A stretch of 64,000 nt of DNA. Source: Chromatiaceae bacterium (lineage in GTDB: Bacteria; Pseudomonadota; Gammaproteobacteria; Chromatiales; Chromatiaceae). The DNA lies in contig CP037918.1 of NCBI GenBank assembly GCA_019356535.1, forward strand, positions 1,582,315-1,646,314, written 5' to 3'. The notes below the pieces were generated by a model. It saw only the letters and a list, made by a program, of their open reading frames with translations, made no database searches and was not told where the DNA came from. Position numbers and translations under genes: made by a program. This document shows positions 9,484 to 18,323 of this stretch, piece after piece; position 1 is the first letter of the stretch, and each line of letters begins with the position of its first letter.

Positions 9484-9870
9484 TTATGCCCTACTTCTGC
9501 CGACTGTATCCCCGGTGAACCTACCGGAAACGAAGCCCCCCTCCTCGCCGTCTGGTTCCGTCGTATCAAAGTCGAAAATCAGCTTTTCCGCTGGCTCGCT
9601 GCATGAAATGATGAACTGCTCAATGAGTACCTTGTGAACCGCCACGGCGGTTGCCCGGTCGACCTGCTTCTCCAAACGGCACAAGGTGGGCGAGCTGCAC
9701 ACTAGCTGGTCCTGTTCGACCGCCGTCCGGAACACTGATCATCGAGGTCTTCGACCCCCTGGCACCGGGCATAGACCCGCTGGCGCAGCATCGACTGCTG
9801 CCAACAGGCCAAGCTGCCGATCCACCTCGCGCAAGAAAAGCCCCCCGCCATGACCGGTGATGTCTCCCCC
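9484..9870 (-). pseudogene. IS1380-family transposase remnant
   Basis: Pieces of an IS1380 transposase can be read in different minus-strand frames. GGLFLREVDRQLGLL lies near 9840-9800, LRQRVYARCQGVEDLDD follows in another frame, and SSPTLCRLEKQVDRATAVAVHKVLIEQF...LIFDFDTTE lies at ~9700-9560. The catalytic core after the first Asp region is missing, and the last residues are unrelated. At least one frameshift, one stop and a large deletion make it inactive. It ends about 30 bp upstream of modA. Confidence 0.75.
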
Positions 9871-10120
9871 TTCGAAAAAGGCTTCGATCCAGCGGCGTTT
9901 ACAGGGTGGAAAATCAAAGCCGGCCTAGGTACATTCTTTCGCGGGCAAGGTCCCGTTCGATTTCGTTGTAAGCAATTGAATTATGTCGAACTATCCAGGA
10001 CTTTCCCTTGTTTGTTCGTGAAAGATTCAGGCTATGCTTCTCACGGGCTGCGATTTGCCGTGCGCCTGCCGACAGAGACGACGGAACACTCTCACCAACG
10101 CATCAACCAGCAGGCCCGCG

Positions 10121-10276
10121 ATGAGCAATACCAGCGCGCCACCGCCCAAGACAGGGGTTGGACGCTGGATCCGCCAGGCGCGCTATGCCCTCATCGTCAG
10201 CATCCGCGCCCCAAACGTGGAGAGCGACATCTACACACCGGCGGCCAACCGGTTTGGCGTGTCGGTTTCCGTCTGA
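10121..10276 (+). CDS. Possible small protein, unknown
   Basis: 51-codon frame starting MSNTSAPPPKTG and ending IYTPAANRFGVSVSV. The composition is plausible for a real peptide (basic centre, hydrophobic RYALIVSIRAP strand), and the ending looks like a natural C-terminus. The ribosome binding site is weak and I recognise no family. It may be a relic of a longer gene in this decayed intergenic region. Confidence 0.22.
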   Translation: MSNTSAPPPKTGVGRWIRQARYALIVSIRAPNVESDIYTPAANRFGVSVSV

Positions 10277-10431
10277 CGGTGCCGTTCAGGAAATGCTGAC
10301 CGAACGAGCGAGGCGGATGCAATGCAAAGCGTATAGAACGTTAAGATCGGAGACATATCGCACAGGCAACTCGCCGGCATAACCCACCAGGGAACGGTGC
10401 TGCTACTATCGCGGGCTACGCCACAATGGCG

Positions 10432-10452
10432 GGACAGGCCTGCAGCCTGTCC
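10432..10452. repeat. Perfect 8-bp inverted repeat
   Basis: GGACAGGC and GCCTGTCC are separated by five bases (ctgca), about 150 bp upstream of sdaA. It could be an operator or a short RNA hairpin. No T-tract follows. Confidence 0.4.
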
Positions 10453-10598
10453 ACGCCAGGCAAGCCGAGCAAATTCCGTGACCGCGCCGACAACGAGATC
10501 GGCGGACATGCCCCACAAGAGAGCCACGGCTCGCACAACCGGGCATCGCCGCGGCCGGTCCAACATACAACCCCTGACGGCAGACCCCAGGAGGCGCT

Positions 10599-11987
10599 AT
10601 GTTCATCAGCACCCTCGATCTGTTCAAAATCGGCATCGGGCCATCGAGTTCCCATACCATGGGGCCGATGCATGCGGCATACCGCTTTCGTACGGCCCTG
10701 ACCGATGCCACGCGAACCGGGTGCATCCCCCACGCCGCACGCATACGCTGCACCCTGAAGGGGTCGCTCTCGGCCACCGGACGCGGCCACGCCACTGACC
10801 GCGCCGTCCTGCTTGGCCTGCACGGTCACTTGCCCGATGACGTGGCCCGCGAAGGGCTCGACGCTATCGTCGCACGCACCGTCGGCCAGCCCGCCGTCAC
10901 CCTCGACGACGGCCGGCGCGTCACCTTCGACTACCCGCAGGACATCATCTTTGACGATGGTCCCCCGCTGCCGCAGCATCCCAACGGCCTGATCCTCGAA
11001 CTGCTCGACGAAAGCGGCACCTCGATCATCACCGAAACCTACTTCTCCATCGGTGGCGGCTTCATCGCCCGCGCTGACGAGTTGGACGAGGAAGGAGAAG
11101 GTCACACCCCCGAGTCCGCGCCGCGGGCCGACGTACCCTACCCTTTCGATTCCGCGCGCCGCATGCTTGAAATGGCCGCGGCCTCGGGCCTCAGCATCGC
11201 CGAGATGAAACGTGCCAACGAACTCACCCGCCATGACCCCGCCACGCTCGACGCCGGACTCGACCGCATCTGGCAACACATGCGGCGCTGCGTCATGAAT
11301 GGCCTCGAAGCCGAAGGCGCGCTGCCAGGCGGCCTGAACATTCCCCGGCGGGCTGCCAGCCTGCTACGCCAGGTGGAGAACTCGCCCGAATGCGCCGACA
11401 CGCTGAACACCCGCCTTTGCGCCTACGCCATGGCCGTCAACGAAGAGAATGCCGCCGGCCAGATGGTCGTCACCGCCCCCACCAATGGTGCCGCCGGCGT
11501 CATCCCCGCCATCCTGTACGCCTACATGCGCCATGAAGACAGCCGCCCCGAACAGGCCCGCGAGTTTCTGCTCACTGCTGCCGCCATCGGCGGCCTCATC
11601 AAACACCGGAGCTCCATCTCGGGTGCCGAAGTCGGCTGCCAGGGAGAAGTCGGCTCCGCCTCGGCAATGGCGGCAGCTGGACTCTGCGCGGTACGCGGCG
11701 GTACCCCTGCGCAGATCGAGCACGCCGCCGAAATGGCCCTCGAACATCACCTCGGAATGACCTGTGATCCCGTCAAGGGACTCGTCCAGGTCCCCTGTAT
11801 CGAGCGCAACGGCTTCGGCGCCATCAAGGCCCACGTCGCCGCCACCCTCGCCCTGCACGGCGACGGGCGACACTTCATGCCCCTCGACCACTGTATCGCC
11901 GCCATGAAACAGACCGGGGAAGAGATGTCCACCAAGTTCAAAGAGACCTCCCGAGGAGGGCTGGCCGTAAGCATCATCGAATGCTGA
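10599..11987 (+). CDS. sdaA: L-serine ammonia-lyase (iron-sulfur)
   Basis: 462 residues, the usual length of the single-chain bacterial enzyme that deaminates L-serine to pyruvate and ammonia using an oxygen-sensitive [4Fe-4S] cluster. Family hallmarks are the start [29 protein letters not shown], the central [33 protein letters not shown], and [18 protein letters not shown]; cysteines in the last two stretches are typical cluster ligands. ATG 10599 follows GGAGG. The last ~170 bp of this gene and ~250 bp beyond it are duplicated at 41930-42324. No neighbouring serine transporter is present. Confidence 0.97.
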   Translation: MFISTLDLFKIGIGPSSSHTMGPMHAAYRFRTALTDATRTGCIPHAARIRCTLKGSLSATGRGHATDRAVLLGLHGHLPDDVAREGLDAIVARTVGQPAVTLDDGRRVTFDYPQDIIFDDGPPLPQHPNGLILELLDESGTSIITETYFSIGGGFIARADELDEEGEGHTPESAPRADVPYPFDSARRMLEMAAASGLSIAEMKRANELTRHDPATLDAGLDRIWQHMRRCVMNGLEAEGALPGGLNIPRRAASLLRQVENSPECADTLNTRLCAYAMAVNEENAAGQMVVTAPTNGAAGVIPAILYAYMRHEDSRPEQAREFLLTAAAIGGLIKHRSSISGAEVGCQGEVGSASAMAAAGLCAVRGGTPAQIEHAAEMALEHHLGMTCDPVKGLVQVPCIERNGFGAIKAHVAATLALHGDGRHFMPLDHCIAAMKQTGEEMSTKFKETSRGGLAVSIIEC

Positions 11988-12238
11988 GGACGCCCGCAAC
12001 AATACATCTCATGACCGGACGACACCGGGCTGCGTTTTGCTAAATTCCGGATAGTCCAGTCAGCTTGAAGGTGTTCATGCGTCACGGGCGAACGCACGAA
12101 GGCCAAGGCCCGGCTATCCGAGGTCATCAAGGACGCCGAGCACACGAAAGGCCCGAAGAGATCACGCCGCACGGCAAGCCGGTGGCGCTCATTCTATCGT
12201 GAGAGCATTACGAGCGGTTGACCGGCACGGGTGATTCG
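11821..12238 (+). repeat. Segment duplicated at 41930-42324 (sdaA 3' end plus antitoxin relic)
   Basis: The 3' end of sdaA, its stop codon, the downstream spacer and the start of the antitoxin relic recur about 30 kb away with high identity. Long identical runs cover the [11 protein letters not shown] region and the spacer around gcgttttgct. The copies differ by point changes and a few short gaps. Here the upstream half is part of an intact gene, so this is the parental copy. Confidence 0.85.
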
Positions 12239-12361
12239 CTGGAGCGGCCCATCCCACTGGACGATGACAAAAGCCTTCACGCCACCATCGAGCAGGCCAA
12301 AACCGCTCAACTCAACCGTTATACTCACAAGCCGCCTCCCGATCATGACCGGAAGCGCTAA
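12077..12361 (+). pseudogene. Phd/YefM-type antitoxin relic
   Basis: The characteristic antitoxin sequence is readable in two frames: TKAKARLSEVIKDAEHTKGP in one, then EEITPHGKPVALILS in another, interrupted by TGA, then EHYERLTGTGDSLERP and a 45-residue tail ending PPDHDRKR. A frameshift and a nonsense codon inactivate it. No toxin gene adjoins. A second, more damaged copy lies at 42176-42324. Confidence 0.7.
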
Positions 12362-12576
12362 TCCTTATACGACAGGATCACTACTGAACACTACACAACC
12401 AAGGGGGGATTCCAGCTCGGGAGAAAAGAGGACATTCTAGACTTGCGTTGACAGGCTTTGATGGCCGGCGTAGTCACAGATTCAGGCTAGTTGTTCAGCC
12501 TTCTTCTTCCGCACTGCCAATGCCAAAGGACGCCCGAATACCCGGAGCACCCTGCTTTCAGAGTTCCCAACAAAGT

Positions 12577-12609
12577 GAGCGGCCTACCGGCCACAGCCGG
12601 AGGCCGCTC
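12577..12609 (-). terminator. Terminator candidate after the formate dehydrogenase operon
   Basis: 9-bp arms GAGCGGCCT and AGGCCGCTC with a GC-rich loop that can fold further. It starts 6 bp past the stop of the gamma subunit gene. The minus-strand tail ACTTTGTTGG is weakly T-rich. Its position makes it the likely end of the fdh transcript. Confidence 0.6.
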
Positions 12610-12614
12610 AACCC

Positions 12615-13688
12615 TCAGGCGCCCTTTTCCACTGTCGTGGAAGGCGTACCAATATCCCTTTCCAGCTCTTCACGTGATATCACGTCGCCGGTTTCCTCCT
12701 TCTGTTTGGCCCACTCGCTGTGGTGGGACCGGGCCCAGTTGAGCTCCACATAGCCGGTGGTCATTCCCGGCAGCGTCCCCTTCACCGCGAAAGCCATGTA
12801 AATGTGTCCGCTGACCGCCGCCAACAGTGCTACTGCTCCCAGTGTATGCGCCAGATGCGCCCCCTCCAGGGGCACCCGCTGCTGTACGAAATTGGGGAAG
12901 AGCAACATCAACCCCGACAGCGCAATGGCCAGCCCGAACAGAACCACCGACCAGAAAAGGAGCTTCTCGCCCATATTGAAGAAACCGGCTTTGGGATGGG
13001 CACCGCCCATCATCCCCCCTGCCGTCAGCAGCCACTTCACATCATGCTTCTGAAAAAGATTCCGCTTCCAGAAGCGCAGCATAAAGAGCAGCACGGCCAC
13101 CAGGAACAATGGCCCAGCCAGGTCGTGCAACTGTTTGCTGGTGGTGGCGATGGTGGAGAAAGTCTCCTTACCGAGCAGAGGAATCAGAAGCGGACGGCCA
13201 AACAGCAGGATCAGACCGGTGAGACCGAGAAAGAGAAAGGCCCCCGCCATCACCCAGTGCATCGTGCGCTCGTAACCGGTGAACCGGAAAAGCCGGTTAC
13301 CGGAATCCTCGGGCGCCTTGGCTCTTGCACCGAACAGGAGGTAGAGGATGACCAGCACCGCTACGACACCCCCCAGCAGCCTCATGGCGCCAGGAATAAG
13401 CATCTCGACACGATACTGACGCCACTGCTCTCCTTTTTCGTTTATCAGCACGGCGGTATCGATTCCCCTCACCTGGGTTCTAACCTCGCCCCGCTTCCCT
13501 TCCTTTTGAAGCGTCACGAGCTCGGCAGGACGTTGACGCACATTGCGCCAGTAGTCAGTGCCGGGGCTTTCAACCGTTCCGGCCGGTTTGTCGTGGGACG
13601 GCACCGCGGCAAACAGTGCCTGCCCCGTGAGCATTAGACTCAACAAGAGTGTTCCAAGGAGCAGCGCCTTGAACTTCATGACTGGCAT
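12615..13688 (-). CDS. Formate dehydrogenase gamma subunit (cytochrome b556)
   Basis: 357 residues; ATG 13688 follows GGAGA. The membrane subunit passes electrons from the Fe-S subunit to quinone through two haems b. After a signal-like first helix and a ~100-residue periplasmic-type segment (DKPAGTVESPGTDYWRNVRQ...) comes a helix at ~103-122. The core is a four-helix FdnI/FdoI-like domain: RFTGYERTMHWVMAGAFLFLGLTGL, KQLHDLAGPLFL, KLLFWSVVLFGLAIALSG and LAHTLGAVALLAAVSGHIYMA, with His residues suited to bind haem. The N-terminal extension is longer than E. coli FdnI but common in proteobacterial fdh clusters. It is the last gene of the operon. Confidence 0.95.
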   Translation of the reverse strand: MPVMKFKALLLGTLLLSLMLTGQALFAAVPSHDKPAGTVESPGTDYWRNVRQRPAELVTLQKEGKRGEVRTQVRGIDTAVLINEKGEQWRQYRVEMLIPGAMRLLGGVVAVLVILYLLFGARAKAPEDSGNRLFRFTGYERTMHWVMAGAFLFLGLTGLILLFGRPLLIPLLGKETFSTIATTSKQLHDLAGPLFLVAVLLFMLRFWKRNLFQKHDVKWLLTAGGMMGGAHPKAGFFNMGEKLLFWSVVLFGLAIALSGLMLLFPNFVQQRVPLEGAHLAHTLGAVALLAAVSGHIYMAFAVKGTLPGMTTGYVELNWARSHHSEWAKQKEETGDVISREELERDIGTPSTTVEKGA

Positions 13689-13707
13689 AGAGTTTCTCCG
13701 CTAAGCG

Positions 13708-13742
13708 GCGCCTCCGCTCCGGACGAACCGGGGCGGAGGCGC
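13708..13742 (-). other. Intercistronic hairpin between beta and gamma subunit genes
   Basis: 10-bp arms GCGCCTCCGC and GCGGAGGCGC with a 15-base loop, in the 86-bp gap between the two subunit genes. No T-tract follows, so it is more likely an mRNA stability or processing element than a terminator. Confidence 0.45.
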
Positions 13743-13774
13743 GCTATCACAAACAAGGGTTACTCAAAGCATGC

Positions 13775-14404
13775 TCACCGCTTGAGACTGCTTTTGCCCG
13801 ACATACCCTTGGATGCTCGCAGAGAAGCGTTCTCATAGGAGACACCCCAGTCGAGAACGCTGGCGCCACGCTTGATGATGCGATCCCGATAGATATCGGA
13901 GACCACCGCGGCATCGCCGGCCAACAGGGCCTTGGTGGAGCACATCTCGGCACAGATGGGCAGCTTGCCTTCCGCCAGCCGGTTGGAGCCGTACTTGCGA
14001 TGCTCTTCCGGACTGCCGTCCGGCTCGGGCCCACCGGCGCAGAAAGTGCACTTGTCCATCTTGCCCCGGGTGCCGAAGGCGCCATCCTGCGGGAACTGGG
14101 GCGCACCGAAGGGACAGGCGTAGAAGCAATAGCCGCAACCGATGCAGATGTCCTTGTCGTGGAGCACCACCCCATCATCCGTGGTGTAGAAACAGTCCAC
14201 GGGACAGACGGCCGCGCAGGGCGCGTCCGAGCAGTGCATGCAGGCCACCGACAGGGAGCGCTCGCCCGGCTCGCCGTCATTGATGGTCACTACCCTGCGC
14301 CGGTTGACCCCCCAGGGAACCTCGTTTTCGTTCTTGCACGCAGTGATGCAGGCGTTGCACTCGATGCAGCGTTCAGCATCACAGTAGAATTTCATTCTTG
14401 CCAT
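13775..14404 (-). CDS. fdhB: Formate dehydrogenase beta subunit, four [4Fe-4S] ferredoxin
   Basis: 209 residues from ATG 14404, with GAGG upstream. It relays electrons from the catalytic subunit to the membrane subunit. Four cysteine groups are visible: CIECNACITACK, CMHCSDAPCAAVCP, CIGCGYCFYACP and a pair in CTFC...CAEMC. This is the FdnH/FdoH-like pattern but without the C-terminal membrane anchor of E. coli FdnH, so it is expected to be held by its partners. It lies 14 bp after the alpha subunit gene. The alpha subunit's Tat signal would carry this subunit across the membrane as a passenger. Confidence 0.96.
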   Translation of the reverse strand: MARMKFYCDAERCIECNACITACKNENEVPWGVNRRRVVTINDGEPGERSLSVACMHCSDAPCAAVCPVDCFYTTDDGVVLHDKDICIGCGYCFYACPFGAPQFPQDGAFGTRGKMDKCTFCAGGPEPDGSPEEHRKYGSNRLAEGKLPICAEMCSTKALLAGDAAVVSDIYRDRIIKRGASVLDWGVSYENASLRASKGMSGKSSLKR

Positions 14405-14418
14405 GGTTGCTTTCCTCT

Positions 14419-17331
14419 TTACGATGCCTTGCTGATCTTGCACAAGGTGACCTTGGTCTCCTGCATCTGGGTGACCGAATCGTAGCCGTAGGTCATGGCC
14501 GTGTTACAGGCCTCGCCCAGCACGTAGGGCGCGGTACCCTCGGGGTACTTGTCCCGCAGATCCCGCCCTTCGAAATGACCACCGAAGTGGAAGGGCATGA
14601 AGACCACCCCTGACGCCACGCGGCGCGTCACCAAGGCTTTAACTTTTACACGGCCCCCTTCGGGTCCCTCTACCCAGATGTCGTCGCCATCCCGAATGCC
14701 GGCATTGTTGGCATCGCGCGGATGAATTTCGGCGAACATCTCCGGCTGCAGTTCCGCCAGCCATGGGTTGGAACGGGTCTCGTCCCCGCCCCCCTCGTAC
14801 TCCACCAGGCGGCCGGAAGTGAGGATGAGCGGATAGCCCTTGGAATAATCCTTGGCCTGGATCGAGGCGTACCGAGTCGGCAGGCGGTAGAAGGACTTGC
14901 GGTCCTCGTAGGTGCGGTACTTCTCCACCAGGTCGCGCCGGTTGGTGTAGAGCGGCTCGCGGTGGATGGGGACCGGATCGGGGAAGGTCCAGACCACCGC
15001 CCTGGCCTTGGCGTTGCCGAAGGGCGCACAGCCGTGCTTGATAGCCACGCGCTGAATGCCGCCGGAAAGATCGGTCTTCCAGTTCTTTCCTTCGGCCAGT
15101 TTCTTCTCTTCAGGCGTCAGATCGTTCCACCAGCCGAGCTTCTTGAGCAGCTTGTCGGTGAACTCCGGATAGCCATCTTTGATCTCGCTGCCTACCGGCC
15201 AGGAGTCTTCCGCCAGCAGGCTCACGCCGTCGCGCTCGACACCGAAACGGGCGCGGAAGCAGAGTCCGCCCTTGGCCACCGGCTTGCTGGTGTCGTAGAG
15301 GTTGGGCGTACCGGGATGCTTCATGTCCGGCGTTCCCCAGCAGGGCCAGGGGAGCCCGTAATACTCTCCGTCGCAAGGGCCGCCTTCCGCCTGGAGGCTG
15401 GTGAAGTCGAAGGTGCCCCAGTTCTGCTGCTGCTTTTTCAGCCGCTCCGGGCTCTGGCCAGTGTAGCCGATGGTCCACATCCCCTTGTTGAACTCGCGGG
15501 TGACGTCCTCGATGAGCGGCTCGTCGTTGTTGACCCGGATGTGCTTGCAGAGCTGGTCGGCGAAGCCCAGCTTCTTTGCCATCTTGTACATGATGGTGTG
15601 GTCGGGCAGCGACTCGAACAGCGGTTCGATCACTTTGTCCCGCCACTGGATCGAGCGGTTCGATGCAGTCACCGAACCATAAGTCTCGAACTGGGTTGCC
15701 GCCGGCAGCAGGTAGACACCATCGGTGCGGTCGTGCATCACCGCCGACACCGTGGGATAGGGATCGATGACGACCATCAGATCCAGTTTCTCCATGGCAG
15801 CTTTCATCTCCTTGCCACGGGTCTGGCTGTTGGGCGCATGTCCCCAGAAGATCATTGCCTTGATGTTGTCCTTCTGGGCGATGTTGGCCTTGTCCTCCAG
15901 CACCCCGTCGATCCAGCGCGAGACCGGAATCCCCTTGGTGTGCATGGGCGAAATGCCCTTGCTCCCCTTCTTTTCGTAGGGGGTCTGGTCAAAACGCCCC
16001 TTGACCCACTCGTAGTCAAGGTCCCAGACGCGCGACCAGTGCTTCCACGCGCCCTCCGAGAGCCCGTAATAGCCCGGCAGAGAGTGCGAGAGCACGCACA
16101 TGTCGGTGGCACCTTGCACGTTGTCGTGACCGCGGAAGATGTTGGTGCCGCCGCCGGAAACGCCCATGTTGCCCAGCGCCAGCTGGAAGATGCAGTAGGC
16201 ACGGGTGTTGTTGTTGCCGATGGTGTGCTGGGTGCCACCCATGCACCAGACGAAGGTGCCTGGACGGTGACGCGCCATGATCTTGGCCGCCTCATACACC
16301 TGATGCTCGGGCACACCGGTGACCCGCTCCACCTCGTCGGGCGTCCACTTGGCCACCTCCTTGCGCACCTCGTCCATGCCGTAAACCCGCTGGCGGATGA
16401 AGTCCTTGTCTTCCCAGCCGTTCTTGAAGATGTGCCACAACATGCCCCAGATGATGGGCACGTCGGTACCGGGGCGGATGCGGATGTAAAGATCAGCATG
16501 CGCCGCAGTGCGGGTGAAGCGGGGATCGATGACGATGATCGGTGCGTTGTTCTCCTCCTTGGCCTTGAAGATGTGCTGCAGTGCCACGGGGTGGGCTTCG
16601 GCCGGGTTGGAGCCGATCAGCAGAATCGCCTTGGAGTTGTGGATGTCGTTGTAAGAGTTGGTCATCGCCCCGTAGCCCCAGGTGTTGGCAACACCGGCCA
16701 CGGTGGTGGAGTGACAGATCCGCGCCTGGTGATCGACGTTGTTGGTGCCCCACAACGCCGCCATCTTGCGGAACAGGTAGGCCTGCTCATTGTTGTGCTT
16801 GGCCGAACCGAGCCAGTAGACCGAGTCGGGGCCCGACTGCTGGCGAATCTGCAGCAGCTTGTCGCCGATCTCGTTGATCGCCTGTTCCCACGAGATGCGC
16901 TTCCACTTGCCGTTGACCAGCTTGGTGGGATACTTCAGGCGCCGCTCACCGATGCCGTGCTCCCGCACCGACGCCCCCTTGGCGCAGTGGGAGCCGCGGT
17001 TGAAGGGGTGATCAAAAGCGGGTTCCTGGCCGACCCAGGTGCCGTTCTTCACTTCGGCAATGATGCCGCACCCGACCGAGCAGTGGGTGCAGACCGTCTT
17101 GACCTGCTTCATTTCGCCGCGACCACCCGCTTCAGCGGCCTCGGCCTTCTTCATCACGCCAGGCATGAACCCTGACGCCAGCACCGCGCCGCCCGCGCTC
17201 AGGCCCGATGCACGCAGGAAATCACGGCGACTGAGGGTCCGCTTTGCTGCCTCTTTCCCTCCCCCGGTGGCGGACTGCTCCGCTGAATCGGAGAGAACCT
17301 GGTCGGAAACTTTTCTCAATTTCATCGTCAT
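14419..17331 (-). CDS. fdhA: Formate dehydrogenase alpha subunit, molybdo/tungstopterin
   Basis: 970-residue catalytic subunit oxidising formate to CO2. A twin-arginine signal (SRRDFLR at 35-41) shows periplasmic targeting. The N-terminal [4Fe-4S] motif is C81, C84, C88 and C116. The metal ligand region ARICHSTTVAG places Cys206 where selenoenzymes have Sec, so this is a Cys-type enzyme. Downstream are GSNPAEAHP, the bis-MGD domain and a C-terminal cofactor-binding domain (SGRLVEYEGGGDETRSNPW). It belongs to the operon with TorD-like chaperone, ferredoxin and DUF3305/3306 proteins. Nearby tungstate-transport genes suggest the metal could be W; the protein sequence alone does not decide. Confidence 0.97.
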   Translation of the reverse strand: MTMKLRKVSDQVLSDSAEQSATGGGKEAAKRTLSRRDFLRASGLSAGGAVLASGFMPGVMKKAEAAEAGGRGEMKQVKTVCTHCSVGCGIIAEVKNGTWVGQEPAFDHPFNRGSHCAKGASVREHGIGERRLKYPTKLVNGKWKRISWEQAINEIGDKLLQIRQQSGPDSVYWLGSAKHNNEQAYLFRKMAALWGTNNVDHQARICHSTTVAGVANTWGYGAMTNSYNDIHNSKAILLIGSNPAEAHPVALQHIFKAKEENNAPIIVIDPRFTRTAAHADLYIRIRPGTDVPIIWGMLWHIFKNGWEDKDFIRQRVYGMDEVRKEVAKWTPDEVERVTGVPEHQVYEAAKIMARHRPGTFVWCMGGTQHTIGNNNTRAYCIFQLALGNMGVSGGGTNIFRGHDNVQGATDMCVLSHSLPGYYGLSEGAWKHWSRVWDLDYEWVKGRFDQTPYEKKGSKGISPMHTKGIPVSRWIDGVLEDKANIAQKDNIKAMIFWGHAPNSQTRGKEMKAAMEKLDLMVVIDPYPTVSAVMHDRTDGVYLLPAATQFETYGSVTASNRSIQWRDKVIEPLFESLPDHTIMYKMAKKLGFADQLCKHIRVNNDEPLIEDVTREFNKGMWTIGYTGQSPERLKKQQQNWGTFDFTSLQAEGGPCDGEYYGLPWPCWGTPDMKHPGTPNLYDTSKPVAKGGLCFRARFGVERDGVSLLAEDSWPVGSEIKDGYPEFTDKLLKKLGWWNDLTPEEKKLAEGKNWKTDLSGGIQRVAIKHGCAPFGNAKARAVVWTFPDPVPIHREPLYTNRRDLVEKYRTYEDRKSFYRLPTRYASIQAKDYSKGYPLILTSGRLVEYEGGGDETRSNPWLAELQPEMFAEIHPRDANNAGIRDGDDIWVEGPEGGRVKVKALVTRRVASGVVFMPFHFGGHFEGRDLRDKYPEGTAPYVLGEACNTAMTYGYDSVTQMQETKVTLCKISKAS

Positions 17332-17340
17332 CTCCCTTTA

Positions 17341-17553
17341 TCAACTCGCTGCGGTTTTGTAGTAAGCGAGAATGTGAGAGGTAAGCCGGTAACCCTTCCC
17401 GGTCGTCTGCTCTTGCTCCTGCGCTTGGCCTTCGGCCGCGGCCTGGCCCGGCACCATCGCCATCAGCGCCATGCCGGCGCCGGCCATCGCGCTGCCACGC
17501 AGAAACTCACGCCTGGTGGAGTCCACCACCTGCTTGCTTTTCGCTTGTTTCAT
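17341..17553 (-). CDS. Formate dehydrogenase-region Tat-signal small protein
   Basis: About 70 residues. It is essentially a twin-arginine signal (STRREFLRGSAMAGAGMALMAM) followed by a short tail ending TGKGYRLTSHILAYYKTAAS. This matches the small Tat-target proteins found just upstream of fdhA in many fdh operons (TIGR02811 type), which may help assemble or export the enzyme. ATG 17553 has GGGGA upstream; a GTG at 17583 overlapping the chaperone stop (GTGA) is an alternative. The next gene is fdhA, 10 bp on. The function is unproven in this family. Confidence 0.85.
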   Translation of the reverse strand: MKQAKSKQVVDSTRREFLRGSAMAGAGMALMAMVPGQAAAEGQAQEQEQTTGKGYRLTSHILAYYKTAAS

Positions 17554-17579
17554 TTGCCATTTCCCCATCATTGTGGAAT

Positions 17580-18224
17580 TCACTGCATGAAGAGATATTC
17601 CCGCTCGAACTCTGTGAACACCTTGCCCAGACGCCCGACCGAGCGGTAAAAAACCGCTGCTTTCGCGTTGCTCAAATCATCGAAGAAGCGCGCGATCCAT
17701 CCCTCCATGTGGTCGCGAAAGAAAGTCGCCTGAACCTGCGGCGGACGCCCTTCCTGGATCAGGAGCGCCATCACCTCGCACAGCGCCGCCACATGGTCCT
17801 CCGGCTCCTTCACGTTTTCACTGCGTTGATACCCCAGTGCCGCCAGATCATCGCGCAACACGCTGAGCGGTCTTTCCATGAGGAACCCTGTCTGATACCA
17901 GGAGCCGTAGGGAAGCAGCTCTCCCCTTCCCATGCCGATGAAGAGGTCATGGAACTCATCATCCACCGCCTCCACCGAGGTGGTCGAAGCGGCCAGCCCG
18001 AGCACGGCCAGCGCGGCCTGCAGCTCCGGCCCCGAGCCGTCGATGTCAGACAGGGTGGCCACCTGCTGCAGCGTCTCCCGGTCGGGGACCCGCCACAGCA
18101 GGGTGGCGAGAAGGTTCCAGGTGCCAGCGCGGCACTGCTCCTCCTCGGCGACTGCTTCCACTCCGTCCGATGCCGGTGACCGTCGAAGCTCTTCAGCTTT
18201 TGCGAGCGATTCCTGGATCGTCAT
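17580..18224 (-). CDS. TorD/DmsD-family molybdoenzyme chaperone
   Basis: 214 residues from ATG 18224 with GAGGA upstream. An all-helical protein of the TorD superfamily, whose members bind the Tat signal of a molybdoenzyme and hold it for cofactor insertion. Family features are the GRGELLPYGSWYQTGFLMERPLSVLRDDL stretch (split here as GELLPYGSWYQ and LMERPL), EPEDHVAALCEVM and the C-terminal FFDDLSNAKAAVFYRSVGRL. Its gene sits immediately before the Tat-signal protein and fdhA, so the formate dehydrogenase alpha subunit is the obvious client. Confidence 0.9.
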   Translation of the reverse strand: MTIQESLAKAEELRRSPASDGVEAVAEEEQCRAGTWNLLATLLWRVPDRETLQQVATLSDIDGSGPELQAALAVLGLAASTTSVEAVDDEFHDLFIGMGRGELLPYGSWYQTGFLMERPLSVLRDDLAALGYQRSENVKEPEDHVAALCEVMALLIQEGRPPQVQATFFRDHMEGWIARFFDDLSNAKAAVFYRSVGRLGKVFTEFEREYLFMQ

Positions 18225-18323
18225 ATCAGCGCGTTCCTCGTTATTTGTTGCTTGCAACCATCAGGCCAAAGATGGCGGAAAAATAATGACCAATAGGGAA
18301 GAAAATGACCGACCTACGAGCCG

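Larger units (their letters stand above)
9918..10598. other. Long intergenic region upstream of sdaA
   Basis: About 680 bp without a gene I can name. Features seen are a small possible frame (10121-10276, listed separately), an 8-bp palindrome GGACAGGC / GCCTGTCC at 10432-10452, and the sdaA leader. The base composition is mixed, with an AT-richer patch at 9960-10020. No promoter match is convincing enough to list. Confidence 0.5.

Noticed and set aside
15847..17126. Selenocysteine UGA in fdhA
   Set aside because: The metal-ligand position reads Cys (ARICHSTTVAG) and the frame has no in-frame TGA, so no Sec insertion is needed.
14722..17175. 817-codon plus-strand frame opposite fdhA
   Set aside because: Antisense shadow of a long GC-rich gene. 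The minus strand has all FDH motifs and the Tat signal.
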